A DNA stretch of 64,000 nucleotides, taken from NCBI RefSeq assembly GCF_014207355.1, contig NZ_JACHEF010000002.1:496001-560000 (forward strand). Direction: 5' to 3'. The translations under genes and the position numbers were made by a program. A model generated the notes under the pieces. The model made no database searches, was not told the DNA's origin, and saw nothing but the letters and a program-made list of their open reading frames with translations. Position 1 is the stretch's first letter, and the number at the start of each line of letters is the position of its first letter. This document shows, in pieces, positions 18,801-25,758 of this stretch. Origin of the DNA: Mesorhizobium sangaii. Its GTDB lineage: Bacteria; Pseudomonadota; Alphaproteobacteria; Rhizobiales; Rhizobiaceae.

Positions 18801-21800
18801 GCTGGCCGTGACCGCGCCGAACGTCGCTGTACCGGCGACATTCGAAACGGCTAGCCCGGTTCCGGTTGAATTGGTGACGGAGAGCGGAGTTGTAGCGCTG
18901 AAGCTCGCGCCGGCGCCAAGCCCGCCAATCACGGCCCCGCCCCCGCCGGTCGCCGTCAGCGCCGAACCGGTGAAGCTGATCGCACTGTTGGTCGGCGCCG
19001 TCGTGGTGCCGATGGCAAACAGATTGCCCGTGCCGGTCAACGTGACGCTGCCGCTGAAGGTCACCGAGCCGCCGGTGGTGCCGTCGACCTTGACCGCCGC
19101 GCCCGGTGCGCCTGCGGAACTGGATATTACGGCCGAAACCGTGATCGCCGCGCTGCCGCCGGAGACGACAACGCCGTCGCCAGTGCCTGAATTGGTGATG
19201 GTGCCGCCGATGCCGATCGTGCCGGTGTTGTTGGTCAGGCTGACGTCGGCGCCCGAAACCAGCGTCGTCACCAGGTTGCCGATATTGACGGTCGCGCCGC
19301 TGCCCTGCACCACGAAACCGGGGCCGTTGCCAACAACTGTCGCAATGCTCGTCGTGCCGTTGAACGTGTAGATGCCGCTGGCGACATTGGTCAGACGGAT
19401 GGCATCGCCATTGACGCGGCTGATGTCGACGGCGCCAAAGGTGACATTGCCGCCGCTGGTGTTTGCTATGACGATACCGCTGGAAACGATACCGCCCGAG
19501 CCATCCACGGTGACGCTTGCGAAGTTCACGCCGGCCGCGCCGATCGTCATTCCGGTACCGCCGATGAGAATCCCCTTCTCATCCGGCCCGGCGCCGGTCG
19601 CCACGGTATTGCTGGAGCCAGTCACCGTCAGCGTGCCGCCATTGATGGCGCTGAAGCCGTAACCGCCGTCGGTGGTGAGGTCGAGCCCGCCGGTGAAGTT
19701 TATCGTGCTGCCGGTGTTGCCGGTCAGGTCGATCGCATTGACTGCGCCGGTGCTGGCGGTGACCTTGCCACCGAACGTCGCGCTGCCGCCGGTCAGGAAG
19801 GACACCTTCACCGCGCTTGCCGCGCTGGTCTGGTTGATTGTGCCGTTATAGGTGACGTTTGCCGATGAATTAGCGATGGAGAAGGCGTTGCTGCCGGTGT
19901 TGGCGATGGAACTCCCAGCCCCGAAGGTCAAGGTTCCGCTCGAGCCGGTGACGACGGCGACGCCTATGCCGCCGCCTGTGATATCGAGATCGTTGAGGGT
20001 TGCTGTGCCGTCGAAATTGTTGGCGAACAGCGCGACATTGGTGGCGTTGGCAATCTTCGTGTTGCCGGTGAAATTGACGGTCGCGCTTGAATCGACAAGC
20101 GCTATGCCGGTTTGGCTCGCGCTCTGGATGGTCAGATTGTTGACCGTGACGATGCCGGTGGCGCTGTCAAGCAAAAGGCCGACCGCGGCACTGCTGATCG
20201 TCACGCCGCCGATCGTTGCGCCGTTGCTGCCCGTTCCGTCGATCGCAAAATTGGAACTGCTGACCGTCAGGTTCTTGACGAGGTTGCCGTTGGCGAGGTC
20301 GATGGTGCTGTTGGCGGCATTGTTGAGCGTTGCCCCGCCGAAGCCGAACGGATCGGCCTGCGTCGCGCCGGTAACGATGTGGGTGCCGGTGACGTTGGCG
20401 GGCGGCCCGCCCAGCGTGACGGTACCGCCATTGGCAAAGGAAACGATCGATTGGCCGCTGGCCAGCGTGAAGCCGTCGGCGTCGGTGTCGGTGGTCTGGA
20501 CAGCGGCAGTCTTGACCAGCACGAAGATCGTGCTGGCGCTGGTGGTCAGATCATCGGCGGCGGCGGCGTTGATCAAATTGCTGGCGCTGGAGCCATCGCC
20601 GAGGCCGGTGCTGGCAGAGCCAACGTAGATGACATTGGCGGCGTCGAACAACTGCGGCCCGTTCAGTACCGTGCCGCCGAGGGCATAGGCGCCGCTGCCG
20701 GGGTTCAGGCCGCGCATGTCGAGCGAAGCCGTCGTGCCGGTGATCGATCCGCCGCCGAACGAGAAGGTCGTGTCGGCAGTGGTTCCAGCCGCGCCATGCG
20801 TGCCCATCTGCACGCCGGTGCCGGCCGAAATGGTGCCGGTGCCGATCGTCACCGAGCCGCCGATGGTGCCGGAAAGGTCGATGCCGGTCGAACTGCCGGC
20901 GCCGGCGATGTCGAGCGAGGTGGCGGTGAAGGTCGAGCGGCTGCCGGACAGGTCGAGCCCGGTCTGGCCGGTCGGCAGGCCGGTGATGTCGATGGTGCCG
21001 AAGCCGATCGTACCGTTGATTCCCGAAACGTCGATACCGTTCAGGCCTGGCTGGCTGATGCTCACGTCGCCGAACGTGACGGCGCCGGAATTGTCGATGA
21101 GCGAGATGCCGTTGCCAGCCGGCTGGGTGATGGTGACGGGGCCCCCGAAATCAACCGTGGCGGTGCTTGCTGAGATCGCAATACCGTCAAGCGCGGTGTT
21201 GGAGATCGTCGTCGTGCCGCTAACGGAGAAATTGCCGGTGGTGCGGGACAGGCCGATTCCGCCCTGTCCGCCGGACTGGCTCAGCGTGTCCAGCGTGACA
21301 TCGAGCTGGGTACTGTTGGCAAGCCCGAGACTTTGGACTTGGAAGGCTGTGAGGCCGTTGCCCGAAATCGTGCCGCCAGTGATCGTCAGTTTTGCAGCGC
21401 CAATCGAATTGAAGAAGACGCCGTCGCCGCCATTGTCCTTCGCATCGAGCGTCTCGAAACCATAGGTTCCGCCGCCGACGACGAACAGGCCGTGATTGGT
21501 ATTGTTCGAGAGAGTCGTCGTGCCGGTGAAATTGTAGGTTCCGCCGCTGTCGATCGGCGGGCCGTTGCCGTCGATCAGCAGGCCGTTGCCGGTATTGCCG
21601 CTCGAGTTCAGATTGTTGGCGGTGACGCTGTTGGTGCCATCAAACAGCACGCCATTGAGCCCAGCGCCCGAAACATTCAGGCCCGAGATCGTGATATTGC
21701 TGATATTGCTGCCGTGGACGCCGTTGGCGCTGCCGCCGGCGATGTTGAAATCGAGCAGCGAGCTGTTGTTGGCCAGGGTGACGACATCGCCGCTGCCGGA

Positions 21801-24536
21801 ATCGGTCAGCGTCGCAGCACCCCCTGCATCCGAGACGACGCCGCTGTGTGTGATGTTGTCACCGGTAATGTTGACCGGGATACCGCCGAGCGAGAAGGTC
21901 CGCCCGTTGCCGAACGAGGCCAGCGTCTGTCCGGCGCTAAGCGAGAAGCCGTCGACATCGTCGATGGCCGTGCCGCGATTGACCAGCACGAAGATCGCAT
22001 CGGCGTCGGTGTTGGCATCGGCTGTCGCGATCGAGGCAAGGTCCGAAAGCGAGGAGCCGTTGCCCGAGCCGGTCGCGGAAGCGCCGACGAAGATCAGGTT
22101 CTGAACGTCGAACAGTTGCGGACCGTTGAACGTGGTCGAGCCGAACGCATAGTGGCCGAGCGTCTGGTTGAGGCCGCGCGCGTCGAGCGAAGCGGTGATG
22201 CCGGCAATGGAGCCGCCGCCGAAGCTGAACTCGGCATTGGCCGAATTGGCCAGCGAGCCGGCAATGCCGAAGCGCACGCCTGTGTCGACCCCGGCAATCG
22301 TGCCGCCATTGGTGATGGCGATCGTTGCCCCGCCCGAGGTCGGCGACGAGAGATCGATGCCGATGGAGCCGGCAGCACCGGTGCCGGTGATGTTGAGCGA
22401 CTGTGCGGTGAAATTCGTACGGCTGCCGGAGAAGTCGAGGCCGGTGCCAACGCCCAGGCCGGAAATGACGATGTTGCCGGCGACCACCGCCGCATTAACG
22501 CCGGCAAACGAAATGCCGTCGCCGCCGGGGGCCGTGATCGCGACATCGCCGAAGCGGATCGCCGCGGGCGAATTCGAAATGGCGATCGCCGGTCCGGTCG
22601 TGTTCGAGATTGTCGTCGCACCGTTGACGGTGAAGCTGCCCGAGACCTGATCGAGCACGACGCCCGAGGTGCCGCCGGATTGAGTGATCGAGTCCAGCAC
22701 CACATGCGCGGTGATCGGGTCGATGAAGACAGCGGTCCCGCCATTGCCGGACACGGTGCCGCCGGTGGTGGTGAAGCTGCCTGATGTCGCGGTGCCCTGT
22801 ACGGTTATGCCGCGGTCGGCATTGTCCTTCGCATTGAGCGTCGCGAATGTATAGGTGCCCTTGCCGGTGGCATCGAGCCCGTCGTCGCCATTGCCCTGCA
22901 GCAGCGTCGTGCCGGTGAAATTGTAGGTGCCGTCGCCCTCGATATGCAGGCCGTCGAGGCCGTTGTTCTCAGCGGTGAAGTCCGAGCCCTTGATGCCGGT
23001 CGAGGTGCCCGTGAAGTCGGCGCCATTGCCACCGGCCCCGGTCACCGTGACATTGGTCAGCGTGGCACCGGTGATGCTGTTGCCGAAGATGCCATCGGCG
23101 CCGCCGGTGATGGTGATGCCGTTCAGCGTGTTGCCATTGCCCAGCGTAATGACGTTGTTGGCCGGATTGGTGCCCTGGATCGTGCCGTTGCTGCCGCCCA
23201 GGTTGAAGCTGCTGGTGCCGCCGCCGAAAAGCAGGGCGGTGACGCTGCTGCCACCGCCGATGACGGTCTGGCCATTGGTCAGCGTCACGCCGCCGGTGGT
23301 GAGATTGCCGCTGCCGCCAAGCGCCACGACGAAGCCGTTGCCGGCCTTGGTCACCGCATCGTCCAGCGTCGTCGGATCGCCAATCGTGCCGAGGCCGAGC
23401 GAATTGCCGCCGTCGGCGAAGAAGAACTTGCCGAAAGCAGCGCCCGTGGCGGCATTGATGGCGAGGCGCGTCGTCGTGCCGCCGTTGACGTCCTGCGACT
23501 GGATCCTGACGCCGATATCGCCGCGCACGCGCTCGTTGACGCGTTTGCGCAGGCCTTCGCTGACCGGATAGACCGGCTCCGGCCCGCTGTCGGCCCCATT
23601 GTCGGCTTTGTCCGAGCCATGGCCGGGATTGAACGGGATGTTCAGCCGGACGCTGCCGGCGAACTGGGTGTCGTCGCGATTGTCGTTGCGGACCTCGCCG
23701 GCGAACACCAGCGAGGTGTTGCTGCCGAAGACATCGCCGATCGTATACTCGAACCCGGCCTTGGCACCGGTGACGCTGTGGTCGTCGCCGTGCGGATCCT
23801 CGAAGTGATAGCCGCCGATATCCAGCCGCAGCGAATGCTTGTCGGACAGGTTGATCGGCACCTGTGCGCCGACCTCACCCTCGATGCCCCACGCCGCGTA
23901 TTGGCGATGATCGAGCACCGAGATCTGCTCGAGCAACTGGTTTCCGACCATCGACAGGGTCGAGTCGACCGAGTGATCGTTGTAGTCGCCCTTGATCGGC
24001 AGATAGACGTTCACATGCGCATCGAAATGCGGCGTGATCGCCTCGGCGCCGAGCGTCGCGGCAGTGAACTGGTTGCTGTTGAAGTTCTCGACGTTGAGAT
24101 AGGCATAGCCACCGATCATCAGGTCCGGATTGACGATCCGGCGAATGCCGAGGCCGACATCCTGGCCGAAGCCGTCCTTGAAATCGTGCTTGGCCCGGAC
24201 ATCCAGGAACAGCACCGATTCGGCCGTCTGCTTGAGCGGGATGAAGCCTTCGAGTGCGGCGTTGCCGCCATTGTTGTCGGCGCCGACAATGGCGCGCACC
24301 TGCGGCTGCCACAACCCGTTCGGATCGGCATAGGCCGTCATGCCCGAAAGACCGAGCGCCAGCGTCGTCAGCGCCGTCGTCTTCCACAGATGTCTGGCTA
24401 TTTGCGAACGGCGATAGCCGGCGCGCACGCGGAAATCCTCCCCACGCGCCGCCATCTCACCACCCAGCCGAGTATCCTCGGGTTTTCCCATCCCTGGCGA
24501 GTCCTTTGGGACTGCACGTCCCGCGTGTGAATTCAT
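9804..24536 (-). CDS. Giant type Ve inverse autotransporter with beta-helix passenger
   Basis: A 4,910-residue secreted surface protein in one uninterrupted frame. A long N-terminal signal region ends about LSGMTAYA (cleavage near A70). Residues ~71-310 match the inverse-autotransporter (intimin/invasin) beta-barrel: FIPLKQ, VLFLDVRAKHDF, VGLGIRRIV, then LGAEAI...HVNVYLPI. A helical linker (VSEGLRKRVNERVRGD, ~322-339) precedes the passenger. The remaining ~4,500 residues are Gly/Thr/Asn/Ser-rich beta-helix-like turns (NGTTTLNGG, NNTISN), in at least five modules starting near residues 372, 817, 1304, 2102 and 3315, each opening with a degenerate leader (YVDPNGTGDG / FVLID / LADGQ). I saw no cysteine. 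Usual type Ve passengers carry Ig-like domains, so a beta-helix passenger is unusual. Alternative starts: ATG at 24491 (AAAGGA upstream) and 24455 (GGTGGTGAG upstream). Likely role: adhesion to host, surface or kin. Confidence 0.9.
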   Translation of the reverse strand: MNSHAGRAVPKDSPGMGKPEDTRLGGEMAARGEDFRVRAGYRRSQIARHLWKTTALTTLALGLSGMTAYADPNGLWQPQVRAIVGADNNGGNAALEGFIPLKQTAESVLFLDVRAKHDFKDGFGQDVGLGIRRIVNPDLMIGGYAYLNVENFNSNQFTAATLGAEAITPHFDAHVNVYLPIKGDYNDHSVDSTLSMVGNQLLEQISVLDHRQYAAWGIEGEVGAQVPINLSDKHSLRLDIGGYHFEDPHGDDHSVTGAKAGFEYTIGDVFGSNTSLVFAGEVRNDNRDDTQFAGSVRLNIPFNPGHGSDKADNGADSGPEPVYPVSEGLRKRVNERVRGDIGVRIQSQDVNGGTTTRLAINAATGAAFGKFFFADGGNSLGLGTIGDPTTLDDAVTKAGNGFVVALGGSGNLTTGGVTLTNGQTVIGGGSSVTALLFGGGTSSFNLGGSNGTIQGTNPANNVITLGNGNTLNGITITGGADGIFGNSITGATLTNVTVTGAGGNGADFTGTSTGIKGSDFTAENNGLDGLHIEGDGTYNFTGTTLLQGNGDDGLDATGKGTYTFATLNAKDNADRGITVQGTATSGSFTTTGGTVSGNGGTAVFIDPITAHVVLDSITQSGGTSGVVLDQVSGSFTVNGATTISNTTGPAIAISNSPAAIRFGDVAITAPGGDGISFAGVNAAVVAGNIVISGLGVGTGLDFSGSRTNFTAQSLNITGTGAAGSIGIDLSSPTSGGATIAITNGGTIAGVDTGVRFGIAGSLANSANAEFSFGGGSIAGITASLDARGLNQTLGHYAFGSTTFNGPQLFDVQNLIFVGASATGSGNGSSLSDLASIATADANTDADAIFVLVNRGTAIDDVDGFSLSAGQTLASFGNGRTFSLGGIPVNITGDNITHSGVVSDAGGAATLTDSGSGDVVTLANNSSLLDFNIAGGSANGVHGSNISNITISGLNVSGAGLNGVLFDGTNSVTANNLNSSGNTGNGLLIDGNGPPIDSGGTYNFTGTTTLSNNTNHGLFVVGGGTYGFETLDAKDNGGDGVFFNSIGAAKLTITGGTISGNGLTAFQVQSLGLANSTQLDVTLDTLSQSGGQGGIGLSRTTGNFSVSGTTTISNTALDGIAISASTATVDFGGPVTITQPAGNGISLIDNSGAVTFGDVSISQPGLNGIDVSGINGTIGFGTIDITGLPTGQTGLDLSGSRSTFTATSLDIAGAGSSTGIDLSGTIGGSVTIGTGTISAGTGVQMGTHGAAGTTADTTFSFGGGSITGTTASLDMRGLNPGSGAYALGGTVLNGPQLFDAANVIYVGSASTGLGDGSSASNLINAAAADDLTTSASTIFVLVKTAAVQTTDTDADGFTLASGQSIVSFANGGTVTLGGPPANVTGTHIVTGATQADPFGFGGATLNNAANSTIDLANGNLVKNLTVSSSNFAIDGTGSNGATIGGVTISSAAVGLLLDSATGIVTVNNLTIQSASQTGIALVDSSATVNFTGNTKIANATNVALFANNFDGTATLNDLDITGGGIGVAVVTGSSGTLTFGAGSSIANTGSNAFSIANSSANVTYNGTINQTSAASAVKVSFLTGGSATFGGKVTASTGAVNAIDLTGNTGSTINFTGGLDLTTDGGYGFSAINGGTLTVTGSSNTVATGAGPDEKGILIGGTGMTIGAAGVNFASVTVDGSGGIVSSGIVIANTSGGNVTFGAVDISRVNGDAIRLTNVASGIYTFNGTTSIATVVGNGPGFVVQGSGATVNIGNLVTTLVSGADVSLTNNTGTIGIGGTITNSGTGDGVVVSGGSAAITVSAVISSSAGAPGAAVKVDGTTGGSVTFSGSVTLTGTGNLFAIGTTTAPTNSAISFTGSALTATGGGGAVIGGLGAGASFSATTPLSVTNSTGTGLAVSNVAGTATFGAVTASGSATGIGLSGNSGTITFGATIVTNVGLNQTGVSVAGTNSGTLSFASLGIAMTGNGATGITFANAVVNGTITATDFDLTSASSTGTTAVNLTNTTGAGTIQLGDPGAPANTTASTIGGAGNGPGIGFQFSNTTAVNFIYGDGEGAADKLSTVKAVDILNSTGGFPAGGTYNFKDVNGATGGFIGDISEAQGSTIYYVDPNGTGDGTADNPGSIAGAEASGAKIIALIDRSQNGTSNLINMMLAQQTGAGNKTLDLADGQILIGLKAGDSIDTAPYGGVGGTLGGNFKFSNINSSSIIDAPDGVDTVLPTLTTASGNTVDFTGRASIDNVIIDNTGTGIGVHGTNVTEFVLNRATVTGGDGGALSIADGAANSEVALSNLVLSATGGTIASVDGTAGVGTMKVSAFSDVTLLGNKGEVGGFSLRGLTFDANAASAGIDQVNGGAFIAGTTTNRVGGYGLALTGVAGDIKFATTNVAVKTATNALFAGPSAVGIAANGAAGSGASIDLGTATLNVDGTGAGVGLNNAFWAAIDTGNRVGFSGVVTVNTVKAAGLVSVLGGTVFFGQAGNTVTTTGQPAISFAGGTVIEDGSGGSARFGAINSSGGGGNGILVSGIAASPTLLFNGPVTIDGTAVNAIQIENSPGTSVTFAGAVSITNATGGGVKWGGTGTDTLTFSGGLAIQNSFGTGFSADGGNLVLSGTNTVATTNGTGVSISNAGVSGGFTSVNASFAAGNGINLQNLTGSLNLGTGTLTNTGAGAAFNVGSATNASGGNAAISYAGTIASNGSGAAVSIRELTGGSVTLSGNLTDGNSAVGGNIVVAGINNGTAATVTFSGASKQIRSGATDAVSLGILGSFVSGTPAPNPDATINFTNGGLNITTTTGAGFVALNSGIISITGANNTIAGGDGLLVAATNVGAGGIAFDSISSVATAPGGGVVLNNVDLAGNVNIGGLTNTGAIGVSMFGVTTSSGKSVNFTGTTNIDVDTSGFQFGGQVATVNIANVAGSSLTIDGGTRGIDFNGVMGGTVNIGGNGGSASIGATTSTSDFAIAVGGNTGGTLNYNGSVKVNAGSVVSAGGGDLAILNLSGSVLSTTASTAFVFSGNADGAYTISSTINHTGGTGVLVDGSSEGTITFSGATKTFSTGANDAVVKQPSIGPGQGTATLAFTGGGLGITTTSGAGFTASTFGAGTVSVTGAGNTISTQTGTALKLDSATVGAGSLNFSSVSANGAATGVSLNNVGGGGIILGTVNLQGITSRGFDVAGTLGSALSITSLNIGLGGTNAIGLDLNGAVISTGINAGDFDVNGGGFAGTLGIDMAGTTSAAAIQLGDTVNPGGAQTSTITNVAQGIQFSSTTNATLVFGDGAGPAESLISTTGGQVIHATDTLPLSGNYDFDDVTFVGDISNLSAISVYYIDAAGEISGIGDGSFLNPGSVAQAEASTANVFVLIDKTVDTNQPTINIGNSSLDLKDGQAVISFMSGDADIDVGPLGVGGGLGAPSSFHFTTIQASTVVTNPGGLDNSHPILASSGAAATINLPISGTGVITAGVQNVTALNSGSGAGIFVNATLASNFVIRNSIITAGGNALDFSTSGAATADKLLLSIDGNTLRSTASGLAASFVGQNINATDNSIAIRSFAGNRVTGGAGSGGIVFNNVRFDSNGAGGTVSAGTLGMGTPGTRIQGNGLSFINTSGTFDLGTLSLANTGGTGVIANTKTTTFTLNSSAGVVTTNSGAAFDLDPLTVNMTLTSVNANSSTSGIIFDGVAGTFTVTGATSISNTTGFGIDAINTNTGTFNFNTVTINNTATTGGGIHVATGTLNVTGLANIDTTSGIGLSQGGGTTSFTGGLTIDTTSGTGILGTGGTIGITASAAAETVNATSGQAINLSGVVAAIALDSTSSAGGVNNVSLTSVGGTVGLGSGTLSGASGASFNVVGGTAAVTYGGNITQANNAALVSVSAGHTGTLTFNTGTLSATNGTGLQFANADGTYNFNGTTTLNGGDAGVDITTGSSGTFSFGTGTSITSPTGTAFNVDTSSASVTYNGNITQANNAALVAVTGHTTGTITFQTGTLSATNGTGLQFNNADGTYLFNGTTTLNGGDAGVDILNGSGGTFSFSSGTSITNPSGVGFLVAGGTSTVTFNGTISKTAAAGKIVDISGVTAGTITLAGNLTATGGFDNGIFVHGNTGGTFNFSGGTKTLTTGVNTAVDLATNAGATINFTNGGLAINTTSGTGFNATGGGTVSVTGAGNSITTTSGIAVNLDTVIVAAAGVNFATTTKGAGGGSAVIMDTVTGTGTVSLGGGSLVGGNAAVIRIGDGAGGANTGGTAGLTYAGTITSGTGRGIDIQDRALTAQNITLTGNISHSVAGQTGIFLDGNAAGTITFSGASKSIGSGTAAGVSLTNDTGAIIDFTGGGLAINSTSGIGFNATGGGTVTVQGTGNTIASTTGTALNVANTTIGASGLTFRSISANGAVNGIVLNNTGANGLTVTGDGATSGGFLVLNGAGGTIQNTTGDSVVLTNASNVNLRQMNITNAGLDGVQSIGGGNIKLSAVNITNPGASNPASDGSSGNPAGFGGGNGWFAQNITGVNAFDNNSKVSGWQSSQSNGVLLFNTNTNFTSFTVDHALFTTSATGADGFLANLFGSTSGTVNVTSSEFTLIDQDGVQISNQGSGTVNAIVQKNNFHDADNTSGDGNNTLYLSNSANGILNFTIGGPTAADGNTFHNLARLTTLAGVVQVDAAGGSAATPDGGQINGSIRNNTISNDAGFVNGRRAIDVQVEADSHDLGKLAVAISDNTINNVSKQGVHISVVSVGGGSVNDANWTIQNNHIGDTSPVGTEGNVDSGSAIEFETNFDTFTSGADMVNNLLIQGNIAVNNANNATGATLDITNIGGTVASGTTAVLNATILNNVFTNNSTTGGHVLDVLNSSAGDGETLNLNISGNNTTLGASTLGEIRLRQLNGTFNIQGGIGAVSGNNSGDTVSQTGSFGTVGSVTLPSLPTGGF
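12400..12995 (-). repeat. 297-bp tandem duplication inside the giant gene
   Basis: Two adjacent imperfect copies with a period of 297 bp (99 codons); for instance AACTGCAGGCCGGTGCCGTT starts at 12574 and again at 12871. Both encode the same block (NITQANNAALV, then LSATNGTGLQF and TTTLNGGDAGVDI). It shows that the passenger grew by in-frame internal duplication. Confidence 0.85.
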
Positions 24537-24723
24537 ACTGGAATTGTATTGTAGAGCGAGTCGCGAATCCTTCGATTTCTAGGGCTTTCCTCCAAATTTC
24601 TGTCGTGTGTCCCAAAGGTCACAGTATTTTTGCCGGCTTTCTTGTCTCCGGCCCGACTTCCGAAACAGTCCCGAGTGTTGTATCAAGCCCCACCGACGAG
24701 AATACCTGACAGGGAAAGAAAGA

Positions 24724-25305
24724 ATGCGGGGCCTAAAGAAAATGTCATTAAGTTTAGCTCGCGCTAATCTAATGATCGCAAGTTCAGCCGCCCTGTGGCT
24801 GGTCTTGTCGGCGGCAGGACCGGCCCTTGCCGAAGACGCCAAGCCGGCCCAGCCCAAACCTGCTGATTCCAATGCAAAACCTGCCGATGCCAATCCGTGG
24901 GCGGTGAACTGCTCGAGCGGCTCGGCAACCGCCGAGCTTCAGTGCCAGGTGTCGCAGAACCTGACCGAAGCCAAGTCCGGACAGCGCGTGCTGACCGTGA
25001 CCGTGCGCCGAGACAACGCCAATGGCGGCCTGGCCATGCTGCTCGCGCTGCCGCATGGCCTGTTCCTGCCGTCCGGCGCCTCGTTCCAGATCGACCAGGG
25101 CCAGAAGACGACCCTAGCCATCCAGACCAGCGACCAGAACGGCGCCTATGCCGCCACCCCGCTGTCAGCGGACCTCATCAAGACCATGAAGTCGGGAACC
25201 AATCTGAACATCGGCATGGAATCGGTCACCCGCAAGCCGGTCACCATCCCGGTATCGCTGGCCGGCTTCACGGCCGCCGTCGCCAAGCTGGAATCGATCA
25301 AGTAG
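24724..25305 (+). CDS. Invasion-associated locus B (IalB) family periplasmic protein
   Basis: 193 residues from ATG 24724 (GGGAAAGAAAG upstream); the frame extends further 5' but that part is not protein-like. A signal peptide covers about residues 1-35 (LMIASSAALWLVLSAAGPALA), followed by a Lys/Pro/Ala-rich linker with repeated KPAD units and then the IalB domain: WAVNCSS, CQVSQNLTE, VLTVTVRR, LALPHGLFLPSGASFQID and a final PVSLAGF. Two cysteines (in NCSS and LQCQV) could form a disulphide. IalB was defined in Bartonella as needed for erythrocyte entry; in rhizobia the family is envelope-located with unclear function. It is divergent from the giant inverse autotransporter with a shared 187-bp upstream region, which suggests joint control. 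Confidence 0.9.
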   Translation: MRGLKKMSLSLARANLMIASSAALWLVLSAAGPALAEDAKPAQPKPADSNAKPADANPWAVNCSSGSATAELQCQVSQNLTEAKSGQRVLTVTVRRDNANGGLAMLLALPHGLFLPSGASFQIDQGQKTTLAIQTSDQNGAYAATPLSADLIKTMKSGTNLNIGMESVTRKPVTIPVSLAGFTAAVAKLESIK

Positions 25306-25401
25306 CGGGCTCGGCCTGCTTTTCCTCGCGGCCGTCACAGAGCAATCGCTTCAGACCTAAGACAGCTCCAACTTGTGGCGGGGACCATCAATTTCTCGAG
25401 T

Positions 25402-25584
25402 CGGCGCTGCCCCTCATCGCCCTGCCGGGCACTTCTCCCCGTATAGTGACGGGGAGAAGTGGCTGGCCGCAACGATGGCGCCTTTTCTGCAGCACTGACA
25501 ATTCGCGAAACCATCGATGACAGCGCCCCTCTCCCCGTCCCTGTACGGGGAGAGGATGCCGGCAGGCAGGTGAGGGGCAGCGCC
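25402..25584. repeat. RIME-like mosaic repeat, copy B
   Basis: Opposite orientation to copy A: begins with GCTGCCCCTCATCGCCC, ends with GGCAGGCAGGTGAGGGGCAG, with the central TTCGCGAAACCATCGATGAC block and both hairpins. It occupies the middle of the 453-bp gap between ialB and the M24 peptidase gene; I see nothing else there. Confidence 0.9.
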
Positions 25585-25758
25585 AACGTCCGAAAAAGGG
25601 TGGGGCAAACCCAAATCTGAAGCGACGCCCTGGCGGCAGTCAGAGAGTCGCCGACCGGCGCGCTCCCTGTCAGTCCGCCGGATGCGCACCCCGCATCGCC
25701 ACTTGATTGTCCGTACCCGGAATGCTCCGTTGCCGCTTCAAACATCCGGAGAAAATTC

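Noticed and set aside
10846..24530. Many long plus-strand open frames opposite the giant gene (for example 14667-17138, 12639-14249, 22944-24530).
   Set aside because: They mirror the repetitive GC-rich codons of the giant gene, have biased low-complexity composition (D/R/A/G-rich or P/V-rich), no ribosome sites or domains, and overlap each other in different frames.
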